Notes: a model not told the origin generated them from the letters alone. Numbered from the stretch's first letter, positions 1 to 12,900 are shown. The stretch is DNA of 64,000 nucleotides from Coffea arabica (GCF_036785885.1 NC_092326.1:1364001-1428000); one strand, 5' to 3'. A program made the numbers and translations.

Positions 1-960
1 GCAAAAAAAAAATTTTGCACCCGCAAAATAAAAGTTGTTATTTATGAACATACTAAACCTGCGACAAATTACTTGCATCTATACAATGCTTTTTATTTGG
101 GGATGATATAGGAAACCTCTCATGAGGTTTCTGACAATTTCATTGAACTCTCGTGAAATTTGAAAAATTACGCTTACCTCCATTAATTCAATAGTTTTAG
201 TAACAATATATTAAAATAATATTGATTTTGACAAATTTAAATAAATGCCCATAAATGCCCTTGTATAATGAGTTTAAATTGTTTTCTATACAATTATAAG
301 ATTATTTAGTACAATTATACGGAATAGGTGCCAAATTTTTTTATGTCCATATCTACTATTTTATAAACAACTATAATAATAATTTTATTATTATGATTGG
401 AAACTTTTTCATGATATTTTATTATGGATTTAGATTTATAAACTAGAAAAAATATGTTTAAAAATCATTTAGACTTTATTAATTTTTCAAGTAATGGAAT
501 TATCATAAATTAATAGTGGTTTTGGCCCATTTCTTTTTCATTTTTTGTCGATTAAAAAAATGGAAACAAGATAAATAAAAACATTGAATTACATATAAAA
601 TTAACTCTTACAAAAATTACTAATTCGACATTTAATTACAATAGAAACTAGAGACAATAGTAACCATTCTACAGTTTAATTGACGAAAAAATAACAACAA
701 CAAATAAGGAGGAAAAAGAATTAACAAATAATTTGGAAACTCATTGTAAATATACGTATACCAAATAAGAGAATTTCATTACAATATTTAGCAGTTCAAT
801 TGTCTTTTTTAAATCTCAACAGAGGTATGTGTACTTGTTAAAAATTGTGGCGGATGTTTCTGAAATTACCCCTTTTACTAGCAAGCCTTTTTTAGGAGCC
901 ATTTGCAATTTAGTGTTCCGTTGGTCTCTGTTCTTAAATTAATCATCTTTCCACGTTTGC
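1..960. other. AT-rich DNA, possible old Mutator-like MITE
   Basis: No credible gene. The stretch near 104-175 (GAGGTTTCTGACA and following bases) resembles the terminal repeat of the Mutator-like MITE at 45270-46189, and the stretch near 850-875 reads on the minus strand as GGGGTAATTTCAGAAAC, similar to that MITE's outermost bases. This suggests a diverged relative about 0.77 kb long, but no convincing target duplication is visible. The rest is simple AT-rich sequence. Confidence 0.35.
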
Positions 961-967
961 AATGATG

Positions 968-1025
968 TGGACGTCCAACTGGAACATCACAGATTTCTCG
1001 CCATCTGCTTTGACGTGGACGTCCA
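968..1025. promoter_or_regulatory. Paired palindromes TGGACGTCCA
   Basis: The 10-bp palindrome TGGACGTCCA occurs at 968-977 and again at 1016-1025, inside an imperfect direct repeat of about 25 bases. GACGTC is the core bound by plant bZIP factors. No gene start is recognisable close by, so a regulatory role is inference only. Confidence 0.25.
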
Positions 1026-1399
1026 GCTAGAACATGTGCCGCCTGCAACAACACCGGCTCAGCAATTCTCCTTTCCGTTTCCATGTAGCCTTGATTTCCG
1101 TGGCTGGACAGGTGCCAATGGATCCTTCATCTGGCTAGCTTTTCTCTTGGTGGAGACATTCGTACTGTCTCCATTATAGAAAAATCCATTATAACATATG
1201 CAAACAATCATGATGCCGTAAACCCGAAAGCCGAAGCACAAAGCAATAAATTGTGAATAAAAAAGTCAACAATTATGGTTTTAACAAATATCTCGTTGGC
1301 CAATTCTTCACAAATATCATACATAATTATTTTTAAAGATAAAAATTATCGAATCCAAATTATTTCCTAATAATCAATCATATGGGCTCTGATATCACT

Positions 1400-1608
1400 T
1401 GTTAGAGTAGTTGTTTATATTTAACTTTTGGTGAAAATTATCACCTATTAAATCCAAAATCTATATGGCGATTATTAAAAAATAAATTAACAGAAAAATT
1501 GCGGAAGCGTATCTTGATTCATGTTGACAAATTAGCACTTGAATCCTTGAAGATTTTAGGGTGACCTTCTAGGTCAACATGTATTTGCTAATCCTCGAGA
1601 GAAGATTA
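1400..1608 (-). repeat. Possible LTR fragment with primer-site-like motif
   Basis: Read on the minus strand, the sequence near 1384-1410 ends in CTCTAACA and is followed by a motif close to the tRNA-Met primer site of plant LTR retrotransposons (TATCAGAGCCCAT). This would put an LTR to the right in minus orientation. No second LTR or coding sequence is seen, so this is at most a remnant. Confidence 0.25.
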
Positions 1609-2485
1609 TGTGCCTAGAAGTATTTTGATTTTTTTCGAAGACAATAAATGAACTGATTTTATATTTAAAACCTTCAACAACTTTTTCGCTATCAACCACA
1701 AGACTTAGCCATAATTTTATCTCAATCGACATGCATAAGATTAACTTAAAGTAATGACTAGGAATTAATGAAAATAAATATCAAAAATTGTGGATGTACC
1801 CTCACCTATAGGTTCGATTAGGGCTGTAAACGAGCCGAGTCGAGTTTTGGGCTAATCGAGCCGAGTCTCGACTAAATTTTATCAAGCTCGAGCTCGATGA
1901 GCTGGCAATTTAAAGCTCGAGCTCGACTCGAATCGATTCGAGTCAAGCTTGAGCTCAAAAATAAAAAAAATAATTATTTTATTTTTTAAAAAATAAATAA
2001 AATAATTTTTTTTCTTAATAAATAATAAAATATTAAGGATATATATATAATTTTACTATTAAAATAAGAAAATTAAAAAATATATATATACTTAAAATTA
2101 AAAATATATATATACTTAAAATAAAAATATTATATATATACTCGAGCTCGCGAGCCGACTCGCGAGCTAACGAGCTTAATATTTTGAGCTCAATTTCAAC
2201 TCGAGCCAGCTCGATCTCGATATTGATCGAGTTCGACTCGAGCTTGACTTGAGCCACTGGCGAGCGGTTTGATTCGTTTGTAGCCCTAGGTTCAATGATA
2301 TACAGCCACCTAACAAAACAAAAGGTAAAATAACCAAAGCCCCCAACTTTTAGTGTAATTTGCACTTTTTCCTTAACGTTATCTTAATTTTTTGCTCTTT
2401 GCCACTTCTAGTAATGGAATTACTAATTTTACCAGTACTTCCATCTTTCTACATGTATAGCATTTCAAAGGGGTTAGAATAGTTG
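1609..2485 (+). repeat. Duplicated 2OGD upstream region (copy at 55216-55587)
   Basis: Apart from the MITE at 1819-2288, this stretch aligns along its whole length with 55216-55587, which is the region just upstream of the second 2OGD gene. Shared landmarks include AGACAATAAATGAACTGA, the CTATAGGTTCGAT insertion site, CACCTAACAAAACAAA and TTTTAGTGTAATTTGCAC. Similarity stops near 2485, and no 2OGD exon follows before the hAT element. It is an orphaned promoter-side copy of that gene. Confidence 0.8.
1819..2288. mobile_element. hAT-type MITE, 470 bp
   Basis: The ends are TAGGGCTGTAAACGA and, inverted, TAGGGCTACAAACGA. The element is flanked by GGTTCGAT (1811-1818) and GGTTCAAT (2289-2296), an 8-bp target duplication with one later change. 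The paralogue near 55420 has the same flanks with a single GGTTCGAT and no insert, which is a natural empty site. The interior is rich in GAGCTCGA repeats and AT stretches and has no transposase. Reading frames inside it are not genes. Confidence 0.9.
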
Positions 2486-2970
2486 GCTTGCGGTTCAAAT
2501 ACTTTCAATTATTGTCGAGGCCTCAACCAATAAGGTACTATCTGTTCATGCCTCTGATGTATACGAGTCATTTAAGATGCAAAAACAACTCCCAGAATAA
2601 AGCCAACCTGTGGGTAATAATGTTAAATTTAAAATTCTATCCTAAAACCAATCTATTTATAGTTGAAGTGCAAAATTCCAAACGACATATTAATTGTATA
2701 TACGTAGTTTCGGAAAAGTCTCAAATTCAGCCACGGATTTAAGGGGGGGCTGGTGGGGGCTTAAGCCCCCCCCAAGCCGCCAGAAAACCCCCTATATATA
2801 GGGGATTCCGGCGGCCAGCCCAGCCCCCCCCATGGTGATCCAGATCACCATCCTCCATGGCTCCATGAATGCTGCAGAGGAAGTGAAGAAGAGTTGGAAA
2901 GCCGCTGCCGTACTGACTGCTGAGGAAGAAGATGACCCATTTCATTTTGATTTTTTTTTTTGCCCTCTAA

Positions 2971-3019
2971 ATACAAAACGACGTCGTTTCACTTTTAGTG
3001 GAACAACGTCGTTTTGTAT
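2971..3019. repeat. Hairpin with 23-bp arms and a 3-nt loop
   Basis: The left arm 2971-2993 (ATACAAAACGACGTCGTTT plus CACT) pairs with the right arm 2997-3019 with two mismatches, around the loop TTT. It lies in the 5' non-coding part of the hAT element, before the transposase start. It may be a small palindromic insertion or an element-specific structure. Confidence 0.75.
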
Positions 3020-3778
3020 AATGAGGGGAAAAAAATACATCAGATGAAGCCATAAGGCGTCATCTGATGCAAAAGCACGCCGCCAGTGCCAAAGGGCAAA
3101 CAAGACTCCAACTCCAAGAAGAAGACGCCAGGCTCCAAGAACTCCAAGAAGCTTCAGTTGAGATTCTACCATCCTGCTTCAAGCCTTCAATTCAAGGTTC
3201 CAAGACTCCAACTCTCCACCATTCCATTCACATAAATCTTTTAGGTTAGTTTTTTGGTTTAAATTACAATATTCATCTTTATATTTTTGTTAATTATATG
3301 TTTGAATTATTTTTGAATTTTGAGTATCTTGATATTAATTTGATTAAGATTAATTTTTATTTAGTTTATGTTAATGTAATTTAAGAATTTGAAAGATTAC
3401 ATTAAAAAATTTAATGATATTAAATTTAAATTAGAAATTAGTTTAGAAATAGTATAGATTTTAGGTTGTATTTAGTTTTTAAAATTTTGTTACTTTTATA
3501 TTTGAAATTTTAAGAATTAATTATGTGAATTAGAAATTTTGAATGTAAATATAAATTCAAAATTTTATGAGATTGAATTAGAGATTATATGGGTATTTAG
3601 TTGTACCTTATTTTAACTTTTTGATAATTTTATATAATGAATTTTATAAATTGAGAAATATAAGTAATATGAATTTATTATTAAATTAAAGAATTATTTA
3701 TATGAATTTTAAATTAATTGATTATTGAATTGCATAATTTTATTGAATTTAACCACAATTATTTAATTGTGACAGAAA

Positions 3779-4950
3779 ATGGAGAGATTCTTTAAACCTA
3801 AACGAGTCCGTAGTGGTGAATCTTCAAATGAGCCTAATATTAGTGAACCAGTTCAAAATCAATCTTGTGTGGAATTGAATTTAAATGATATTGTTAGTGA
3901 TCCGGGATTACGAAAATCAGTTGAGAAATTTGATATTTCTCTTCGAGACCATGTCCGAAGAGAGTATTTGACTAGGGGACCTTGCCAACCGATTGGCCAT
4001 ATGTATCCAAAAACATCATTTGGTAAACAACATAGAAGTTTTCAAGATAGTTGGTATCAAAAGTTTGTATGGTTAGAGTATAGCATATCGAAAGATGCGG
4101 CGTTTTGCTTTTGGTGCTTTCTTTTCAAAACATAAAATAAGGGAGGTCGATATGCAGAGGATGCCTTTACAAAAACGGGATTCAATAATTGGAAAAAGGC
4201 AATGGAAAGATTTAATGAACATATTGGAGCTGTGAATAGTTGCCATAATGATGCTAAAATACAGTTTGAAAGTTTTCAAGATCAAAGGCATAGTGTGTCA
4301 AATGTGCTACGATCTTGTGGGCACGAAATAGATATTGCATATCGCACCCGTTTAACTACTGCTCTGGATGTGACCCGCTTTCTTTTGAAGCAAGGATTGG
4401 CTTTTCGTGGAAATGATGAGTCAACTAGTTCTTCAAATAGAGGCAATTTTCTTGAATTGTTTGAGTGGTATAGCCAGCGAAATACTGAGATTTTTGAGGT
4501 TGTAAATCAAAATGCTCTTGCAAATAATCAACTAACTTCTCCAATGATTCAAAAAAATCTGGCACATGCTTGTGCCTTAGAGATCACAAGTGTTATAATC
4601 AATGATATTGGAGACAATTATTTTTCCCTAATAGTTGATGAGTCTCGAGACAGTTCAGTGAAAGAGCAAATGGGAGTTGTTTTGAGATATGTGAACAAAG
4701 AAGGGCGTGTGATTGAACGTTTCCTTGCAATTGTACATGTGTCTGACACCACATCTCTTTGTTTGAAAGATGCAATTGATTCTTTATTCGCGCAACACGG
4801 ATTATCATTATCCAAATTGAGAGGTCAAGGATATATGGAGCTTCAAATATGCGAGGTGAGTTCAATGGTTTGAAGGCCCTTATATTACAAGAAAATCCCT
4901 ATGCGATGTATATTCACTGTTTTGCTCACCAACTCCAGTTAGTTATTGTT
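3779..4950 (+). pseudogene. hAT transposase, 5' half (TTF zinc-finger / DUF4371 type)
   Basis: The start codon at 3779 follows a good acceptor (GTGACAG at 3769-3775). With the donor TTTAG/GTTAGT near 3244 this suggests a 5' UTR intron. The translation begins MERFFKPKRVRSGE and resembles the zinc-finger MYM-like hAT transposases common in plants: a TTF-type N-terminus with FCFWCFLF around residue 113, then a DUF4371-like core (LIVDESRDSS, HCFAHQLQLVIV). Lesions seen are an in-frame TAA at 4133-4135 and a one-base deletion near 4833, after LSKLRGQGY. Reading ends at the retrotransposon insertion after 4950. The frame after the insertion (13017) continues the same protein. Confidence 0.88.
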
Positions 4951-7900
4951 TGTGAGGACTCACAAATTTCTTGTATTTTTCTCAAAAATACCCTTTTATT
5001 TGAAAATTATTATTTGTCAAAGCCCACTACCCAATTATTTCACAATAAGTGTAAGTAAACCTAGAAAATAGGGTTTTACGCTTCGGTTTCAAGTTTGGAG
5101 CAAAATTAGGGTTTTCGCGATTTTTCGCCGGATGAATTTTCGGTACAGAGTAAGGATTAAATTTGAGGATTAAAAGTGACTTTTAAGTGAGAAATAATAT
5201 GTGATTGGTAGCAATGATATAAGGTTAGTGAATGGGAAGTAAAAACCCTAGTACGTGAGTTTTTAAGAAAAACGGCGCGAACCGGCGGGTCCCACGCACT
5301 ACCGATTGAACGCACCACTTGACCACCATTTTTCTCACCAAACAAATTTATTGAACTTGAGCAAAATATCTTCTCTCTTGGCAGCAAGCTTGACCGAAAT
5401 TGTGGCTCATATGCAAGGGAAAAAAAGAGAAAAATTTTGTGGTCAAGATTAGGCCAAGTGTTGGTCAAAAATTGTGGTCACAATTAGCTCTAATCTTCTT
5501 GTCTTCCTATAAGATAACTAAGCTCCATCTTCCCTCATTTTTTCTTGCTAAGTGCTGAGCTAAGGGAGAGAGAAAAGGAGAGCAAGATAAACAAAATTTC
5601 CTTCTTGATTTGCTTCAACCCAAGTAAGAAATCCAATTCTAAACCGATTAAAGTACTAAGTGTGAGTTGGGAAGCTTGAAGAACCAAGAAATATCAAAGG
5701 GGGTGAAGGATCACTCTACCAAGCCTTGCTTTTGAGGTATCAACATTTGATCATGATCTTTGTTGCTTTGAATCTTGCTTTAAGATTTGTTTTAGCTTAA
5801 GTTTTGGCTTGATTTCATGATTATGCAAGTGGGTGTGATGAATTTGGAAGTTTTCCCCAATTTATATGATGAGCTAGGGCTTGATGAATTTCTGCCCAAT
5901 TTGTTGTATGAAGTATATATGTTGAAATTAAGGTTATAAGAGAGGCTTTGGTAGTGATTAGACCAAGAAATTAAAGAAAGTTCCATTGTTTACAAAAAAT
6001 TCCAGAATCTGGAAAATTTTTCCCAACATTCTGTCCGAATTTGATTCCCTATGATAGAGGCCAAATTGGCCTTAGGTCAAAGAAGGAAAGTTGTATAGAA
6101 TGGTATTTTATAGGTGCCTACAAAATTTCAGCTCAATCGGAGCAACGTAGGACGTGAAAAGTCCAAAATACCCTTACTGTTTTAAGTATTCCCCAAGCAG
6201 TCCGTGTGATCAGTTAAGTCCAGTTTATCACATTTTTCAACTAGGATCCATTCTGATTTAGCTTTTTGCCAAAACATGAAAGATTTAGTATTCTGAATTA
6301 TCTTTCAAATGCCTCTAAGAACACCTGATTCGGACTTGTGTACTCTGAGATATGTCCATTACAGTGTTCTGCATTTAAACAGCCGGCGAATTGGTTTCTG
6401 GTTTAGTAATTTAAGAATTTGACTAAGTTACATTATGAACTGGACTAAGTGACCTTCATCAATGTTGTAGCTCTGTGTCTTAGCTTCGAACCGGCATAGG
6501 TTTCGTCTCAATCGGATAAGCGTAGCTTCGGATATGTTATTTCCGCATTCGTACGTCAAATCTGTCTTGTGCTAAGTTGAATTTCTGCACTTGTGATTGT
6601 TGTAATTCTTATTCTTATGATATTGTGAGCCTATGAAACGGCTCTTGACTTGAATTGCTTATGTGTGATGTTGGGTTGTGGTTGAGGGAAAATAATGAAG
6701 CCAAAATGGCTGGAAAATTAGGTAAACACAAAGGGCGTGCTGCCCAAATTTTCGCTCGAGGGCTAGGTTTCTATTTGAACTTGTATACTTTTGTTTGGCC
6801 AATACCATGACCGGTTTTCCATTTTAAAACATGATTTTTCATCCTGGGGTTCAAACAACCCTCTTCTTACTTGAAAGTCATCTTTATACGTTTTACTCCT
6901 AATTAGTCGGGTTTCTTTGTTTCCCTTAAATGTTTTGCTCGATAAACTGTAATATGTTCTCTTGTTCAACCTTAGGTTTCATTGGTGACTAACGGTAATA
7001 TCTGGAAGGATATTTTGCACATTATTTTGCATATCTAGGTGAGTGTTCCTTATTTGACTTTATGGCTTATTGTTATCATTTGCTAATGTGTTAATTGCTT
7101 TTAATGATTTCCAAAACGACCTTTCTAGGCGAGTGTGTATTTTATCGCACTCGACCTAAATAACTGTGTAATTTTCAAGGATTTAATGATTGAAATGTCA
7201 CTTGCGCATGAATGTAAGCCTTTTGGGCTGAACTGGCCATTGCCCCTTGTTACCGGTCGTCTCGAGCCAGAAGCGGACTCGGTCGGGCGATTAGGGACTT
7301 GGGTGAACGTTTGGTATACTCGAGTATTACCCTGTAGGTTGGTGGAGACTGGCCAACGGCCAGGACGGGGGTGAATGAATGAATGAATGAACGAACGAAC
7401 GAACGAGGGTTTATTGATAAACGAAAAATGCATTTTCAAATAATTGGAGGAATAAGGGGAAATGTCAGGAGAACGAATGAACGAATGAACGAATTGCTCC
7501 TTGTGAGTCGTATCCTTTTAATGAATGTTACTATTGCTTTCCATTGTAAATGTTTCTTGAATTATTGATACTCCATGTTTAATGTATTGAATTGATTGTT
7601 TGATTATTTGATTATCTGTTTGGAACCTCACTGAGCTTTTAGCTCAACCCTTTAGTTTTGTTTTCGTTAACAGGGGACGGCGAGCAGGATGAGAGCATAG
7701 ACTAGCCTAGTCTAGGTCTTTTGGTTCTTTTGTAATGGTTCTCGCCCTAGTGCTTGGCACGGGCTAGTTGTATGGTGAAGTGAGAACCTTTGTACATTTG
7801 ATGGTTGTACTTCCTTTTGAGATAGCGATGTATATAAGTTCCACTTTAAGTTTGGATTGCTGCCCTATTTATTCGTGTGATTTGTTCTGGATTTGATTAA

Positions 7901-7982
7901 AGAACGACTGAGTCCCGGCGAGAGTTGGGCAGGTGGCCCGCCGAACCCTCTGGTACGCCTTAGGGGAAGTGGGGTCGTCACA
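4951..7982 (+). repeat. 5' LTR of the gag-only element
   Basis: It is a 3032-bp direct repeat of 9988-13011 and begins TG and ends CA. It contains a GAAT/GAAC tetranucleotide tract near 7370-7406. The 8-bp length difference from the 3' LTR is explained by one extra TGATTATT unit near 7600. Short reading frames in it (for example near 5157-5468 and 7125-7439) recur in both LTRs and show no family resemblance. Confidence 0.95.
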
Positions 7983-7984
7983 AG

Positions 7985-7995
7985 TGGTATCAGAG
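7985..7995 (+). other. Primer-binding site (tRNA-Met type)
   Basis: TGGTATCAGAG lies two bases after the 5' LTR end. It matches the 3' end of initiator tRNA-Met in complement, the usual primer for this group of plant retrotransposons. Confidence 0.85.
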
Positions 7996-8731
7996 TTTAG
8001 GCTTCAAATCTCTGTAGTGTATCCTAGATTAAAGATTAGGATACCGGACTGTGGGATTTGATTGGACTTGAAAGTTAAGCGATTGAGGGATAAAATTTAT
8101 AGTTGTTTCGCGTAGTTTCTACGTGGAGTGACCCTGGACTAAGTGGTGAATAAGTATGAGGGACTAAGTGAAGCTATGAATTACGAATGTTATAGGCCTT
8201 AAATCTTTCTAATGGTATTTGAGGACCACAGATAGGTATGTCAGGTAGGAATTTCGATTGTAGATAGTTTACTCTTGGGACTGCAGCTCGAGATGTGAAT
8301 TATCTTATTTCGAATTCTCGTGCCTGAGTACTCTATAGTTGAGGTGCTGCTAAATACTTGAGACTTACATTTTGGGAATATGAACAGGCTTTGTCTGACT
8401 AGAATGAGCACAAGAGATCAGGGACATCTAGTTGGGATAGTAAGTGACGTGAGAGACCGGACGGGCTGATACTGGGACGACTTCACCTTTTCCTTTTGAT
8501 TTACCTGTATATTGTTACTACATGACGTTAGTATACCTGTATGTACATGGTTATCTGTCCAACTTGATATGTATTTGTGTATTTGCTTATCCGTCATTTT
8601 GGTATGGCTTGTTATGTGGGTATATGTTTATTTGAATATTTGGTACCCTCAATAGTTACTTTAGTAACCTTATCGTGTTGATTTACTAAATTACCTTTTG
8701 GGGGAAAAGAAAAGAGAGGGAAAACATATAT

Positions 8732-9976
8732 ATGGACGGGAGACGTAGCCGTGGACGTGGACGTGGCCGTGGGAATGAACGAGCTCAAGAGCCAAGAGAG
8801 GAAAGAGAAACAACATCTGCACAAGAGCAAGGAACGAGGGTTGAAGCCGAAGATCCAATGGCAATGGTAATGCAACAAATGACAGATATCTTGGCAAGAC
8901 TAGTGGATCAACAAGGCCAAATGGCCGTGAATCAACCCCGGAACCCTGAAATCGGAGAAGATAAGGCTCTTGAGAGGTTTCAGAAGTTTACTCCTCCGAA
9001 ATTTCTTGGAGGATCTGATCCGGATATAGCCGAACAATGGTTAGAGGCCATGATTAATATTTTCACCGTCTTGAACTACACCGAGCAAAGACAAGTAAAC
9101 TTTGCGGTGTTCCAATTTGAAGGATCGGCTTGAGCGTGGTGGAACGTTATTAAAGCAAAATGGGAAAGAGAACAGACCGTATGGACATGGACGAATTTCA
9201 TAAGGGAATTTAACGAGAAATACCTCCCTCCTTTAGTTCAAGAGAGGAGAGAGGAAGAGTTTATTGGACTACGCCAGGGAACGCTAAGTGTGGCCGAATA
9301 TGAAACAAAATTTACGAAACTATCCAAGTTTGCTTCTGAATTGGTGGCCACAGAGCGGCGAAGAGTAAGACGGTTTATACAGGGATTAAATTTGGAACTC
9401 CAAGAAGCATTAGCGGCAGAACAAGTGAATACGTTTACGGAGGCCCTTGATAAAACTCAAAGAATCGAGACTGCAAAGGCACAGATAAAAGCTTCCCAGA
9501 CCTAGAAAAGGAGTGCATCGAGTAGTGTAGCGGAGGAATTAAGTGAAGCGAGAGTCCCTTCCAAAGTGCAAAAAGTGAACTTTTTGTCCCACCCACTATG
9601 GACATTAGGGGCGATAGGTGAAGGATCTACAAAAGAAAGCCAAATCAGATTTGGAAAAAGTTTTCAAAAAAGCCAAAAGATGGCTTCTCACGTGGTCTGT
9701 GGGTACTGTGGAAAGGCAAATCATGTATAAATCGATTGTTGGAGAAAGGGGCGGAAATGTTTAATCTGCGGAAGTGGCGATCATCAAGTTAGCAACTGTC
9801 CGAGGAGACAGTCACGTGAAAGCAATACTCTGCAACTGGATGGAGCTAAATCACAAGTGAATGAAGGAGGGAAACGAACTAGCGGACCGGCAAAGGTTTA
9901 TGCTTTAGACAACCGACAAGTTCCAGACTCGTCTGAGGCAACTGAAGGTAAAATTTCGAGGACGAAATTTTTTTAA
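8732..9976 (+). pseudogene. Retrotransposon gag, decayed
   Basis: The product would be a nucleocapsid precursor that packages element RNA. It starts MDGRRSRGRGRGRG, then has a gag core (QKFTPPKFLGG, a YLPPLVQERREEEF region, LSVAEYETKF), then zinc-knuckle sequences near 9695-9810 (CGYCGKANH and CLICGSGDH). In-frame stops lie at 9131 (TGA, in place of CGA or TGG), 9503 (TAG) and about 9728 (TAA, inside the first knuckle). The reading frame is otherwise preserved to VYALDNRQVPDSSEATEG. Directly after that, coding jumps to the sequence normally found at the end of pol (TTTCGAGGACGAAATT) and then the polypurine tract. The whole of pol is therefore deleted cleanly at about 9944. Confidence 0.85.
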
Positions 9977-9987
9977 GGGGGAGAGAA
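9971..9987 (+). other. Polypurine tract of the gag-only element
   Basis: TTTTAAGGGGGAGAGAA sits immediately before the 3' LTR. It is the expected plus-strand primer for reverse transcription. Confidence 0.8.
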
Positions 9988-12900
9988 TGTGAGGACTCGC
10001 AAATTTCCTGTATTTTTCTCAAAAATACCCTTTTATTTGAAAATTATTATTTGTCAAAGCCCACTACCCAATTATTTCAAAATAAGTGTAAGTAAACCTA
10101 GAAAATAGGGTTTTACGCTTCGGTTTCAAGTTTGGAGCAAAATTAGGGTTTTCGCGATTTTTCGCCGGATGAATTTTCGGTACAGAGTAAGGATTAAATT
10201 TGAGGATTAAAAGTGACTTTTAAGTGATAAATAATATGTGATTGGTAGCAATGATATAAGGTTAGTGAATGGGAAGTAAAAACCCTAGTACGTGAGTTTT
10301 TAAGAAAAACGGCGCGAACCGGCGGGTCCCGCGCACTACCGATTGAACGCACCACTTGACCACCATTTTTCTCACCAAACAAATTTATTGAACTTGAGCA
10401 AAATATCTTCTCTCTTAGCAGCAAGCTTGACCGAAATTGTGGCTCATATGCAAGGGAAAGAAAGAGAAAAATTTTGTGGTCAAGATTAGGCCAAGTGTTG
10501 GTCAAAAATTATGGTCACAATTAGCTCTAATCTTCTTGTCTTCCTATAAGATAACTAAGCTCCATCTTCCCTCATTTTTTCTTGCTAAGTGCTGAGCTAA
10601 GGGAGAGAGAAAAGGAGAGCAAGATAAACAAAATTTCCTTCTTGATTTGCTTCAACCCAAGTAAGAAATCCAATTCTAAACCGATTAAAGTACTAAGTGT
10701 GAGTTGGGAAGCTTGAAGAACCAAGAAATATCAAAGGGGGTGAAGGATCACTCTACCAAGCCTTGCTTTTGAGGTATCAACATTTGATCATGATCTTTGT
10801 TGCTTTGAATCTTGCTTTAAGATGTGTTTTAGCTTAAGTTTTGGCTTGATTTCATGATTATGCAAGTGGGTGTGATGAATTTGGAAGTTTTTCCCAATTT
10901 ATATGATGAGCTAGGGCTTGATGAATTTCTGCCCAATTTGTTGTATGAAGTATATATGTTGAAATTAAGGTTATAAGAGAGGCTTTGGTAGTGATTAGAC
11001 CAAGAAATTAAAGAAAGTTCCATTGTTTACAAAAAATTCCAGAATCTGGAAAATTTTTCCCAACATTCTATCCGAATTTGATTCCCTATGTTAGAGGCCG
11101 AATTGGCCTTAGGTCAAAGAAGTAAAGTTGTATATAATGGTATTTTATAGGTGTCTACAAAATTTCAGCTCAATCGGAGCAACGTAGGACGTGAAAAGTC
11201 CAAAATACCCTTACTGTTTTAAGTATTTCCCAAGCAGTCCGTGTGATCAGTTAAGTCCGGTTTATCACGTTTTTCGACTAGGATCCATTCTGATTTAGCT
11301 TTTTTCCAAAACATGAAAGTTTTATTATTCTGAATTAGCTTTCAAATGCCTCTAATAACACCTGATTCGGACTTGTGTACTCTGAGATATGTCCATTACA
11401 GTGTTCTGCGTTTAAACAGCCGGCGAATTGGTTTCTGGTTTAGTAATTTGAGAATTTGACTAAGTTACATTAGGAACTGGACTAAGTGACCTTCATGAAT
11501 GTTGTAGTTCTGTGTCTTAGCTTCGAACCGGCATAGGTTTCGTCTCAATCTGATAAGTGTAGCTTCGGATATGTTATTTCCATATTCGTACGTCAAATCT
11601 GTCTTGTGCTAAGTTGAATTTCTGCACTTGTGATTGTTGTAATTCTTATTCTTATGATATTGTGAGCCTATGGAACGGCTCTTGACTTGAATTGCTTATG
11701 TGTGATGTTGGGTTGTGGTTGAGGGAAAATAATGAAGCCAAAATGGCTTAAAAATTTGGTAAACACAAAGGGCGTGCTGCCCAAATTTTCGCTCGAGGGC
11801 TAGGTTTCTATTTGAACTTGTATACTTTTGTTTGGCCAATACCATGACCGGTTTTTCATTTTAAAACATGATTTTTCATCCTGGGGTTCAAACAACCCTC
11901 TTCTTATTTGAAAGTCATCTTTATACGTTTTACTCCTAATTAGTCGGGTTTCTTTGTTTCCCTTAAATGTTTTGCTCGATAAACTGTAATATGTTCTCTT
12001 GTTCAACCTTAGGTTTCATTGGTGACTAAGGGTAATATCTGGAAGGATATTTTGCACGTTATTTTGCATATCTAGGTGAGTGTTCCTTATTTGACTTTAT
12101 GGCTTGTTGTTATCATTTGCTAATGTGTTAATTGCTTTTAATGATTTCCAAAACGAGCTTTCTAGGCGAGTGTGTACTTTATCGCACTCGACCTAAATAA
12201 CTGTGCAATTTTCAAGGATTTAATGATTGAAATGTTACTTGCGCATGAATGTAAGCCTTTTGGGCTGAACTGGCCATTACCCCTTGTTACCGGTCGTCTA
12301 GAGTCAGAAGCGGACTCGGTCGGGCGATTAGGGACTTGGGTGAACATTTGGTATACTCGAGTATTACCCTGTAGGTTGGTGGAGACTGGCCAACGGCCAG
12401 GACGGGGGTGAATGAATGAATGAACGAACAAACGAACGAACGAGGGTTTATTGATAAACGAAAAATGCATTTTCGAATGATTGGAGGAATAAGGGAAAAT
12501 GTCAGGAGAACGAATGAACGAATGAACGAATTGCTCCGTGTGAGTCGTATCCTTTTAATGAATGTTACTATTGCTTTCCATTGTAAATGTTTCTTGAATT
12601 ATTGATACTCCATATTTAATGTATTGAATTGATTGTTTGATTATCTGTTTGGAACCTCACTGAGCTTTTAGCTCACCCCTTTAGTTTTGTTTTCCTTAAC
12701 AGGGGACGGCGAGCAGGATGAGAGCATAGACTAGTCTAGTCTAGGTCTTTTGGTTCTTTTGTAATGGTTCTCGCCCTAGTGCTTGGCACGGGCTAGTTGT
12801 ATGGTGAAGTGAGAACCTTTGTACATTTGATGGTTGAACTTCCTTTTGAGATAGCGATGTATATAAGTTCCACTTTAAGTTTGGATTGCTGCCTTATTTA

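Noticed and set aside
2033..2365. 110-codon minus-strand frame
   Set aside because: Lies almost wholly within the AT-rich and GAGCTCGA-repeat interior of the hAT MITE.
7125..7570. Open frames on both strands, repeated at 12162-12605
   Set aside because: They are in both LTRs of the gag-only element and include the GAAT/GAAC tract; duplication comes from the LTRs, not gene conservation.
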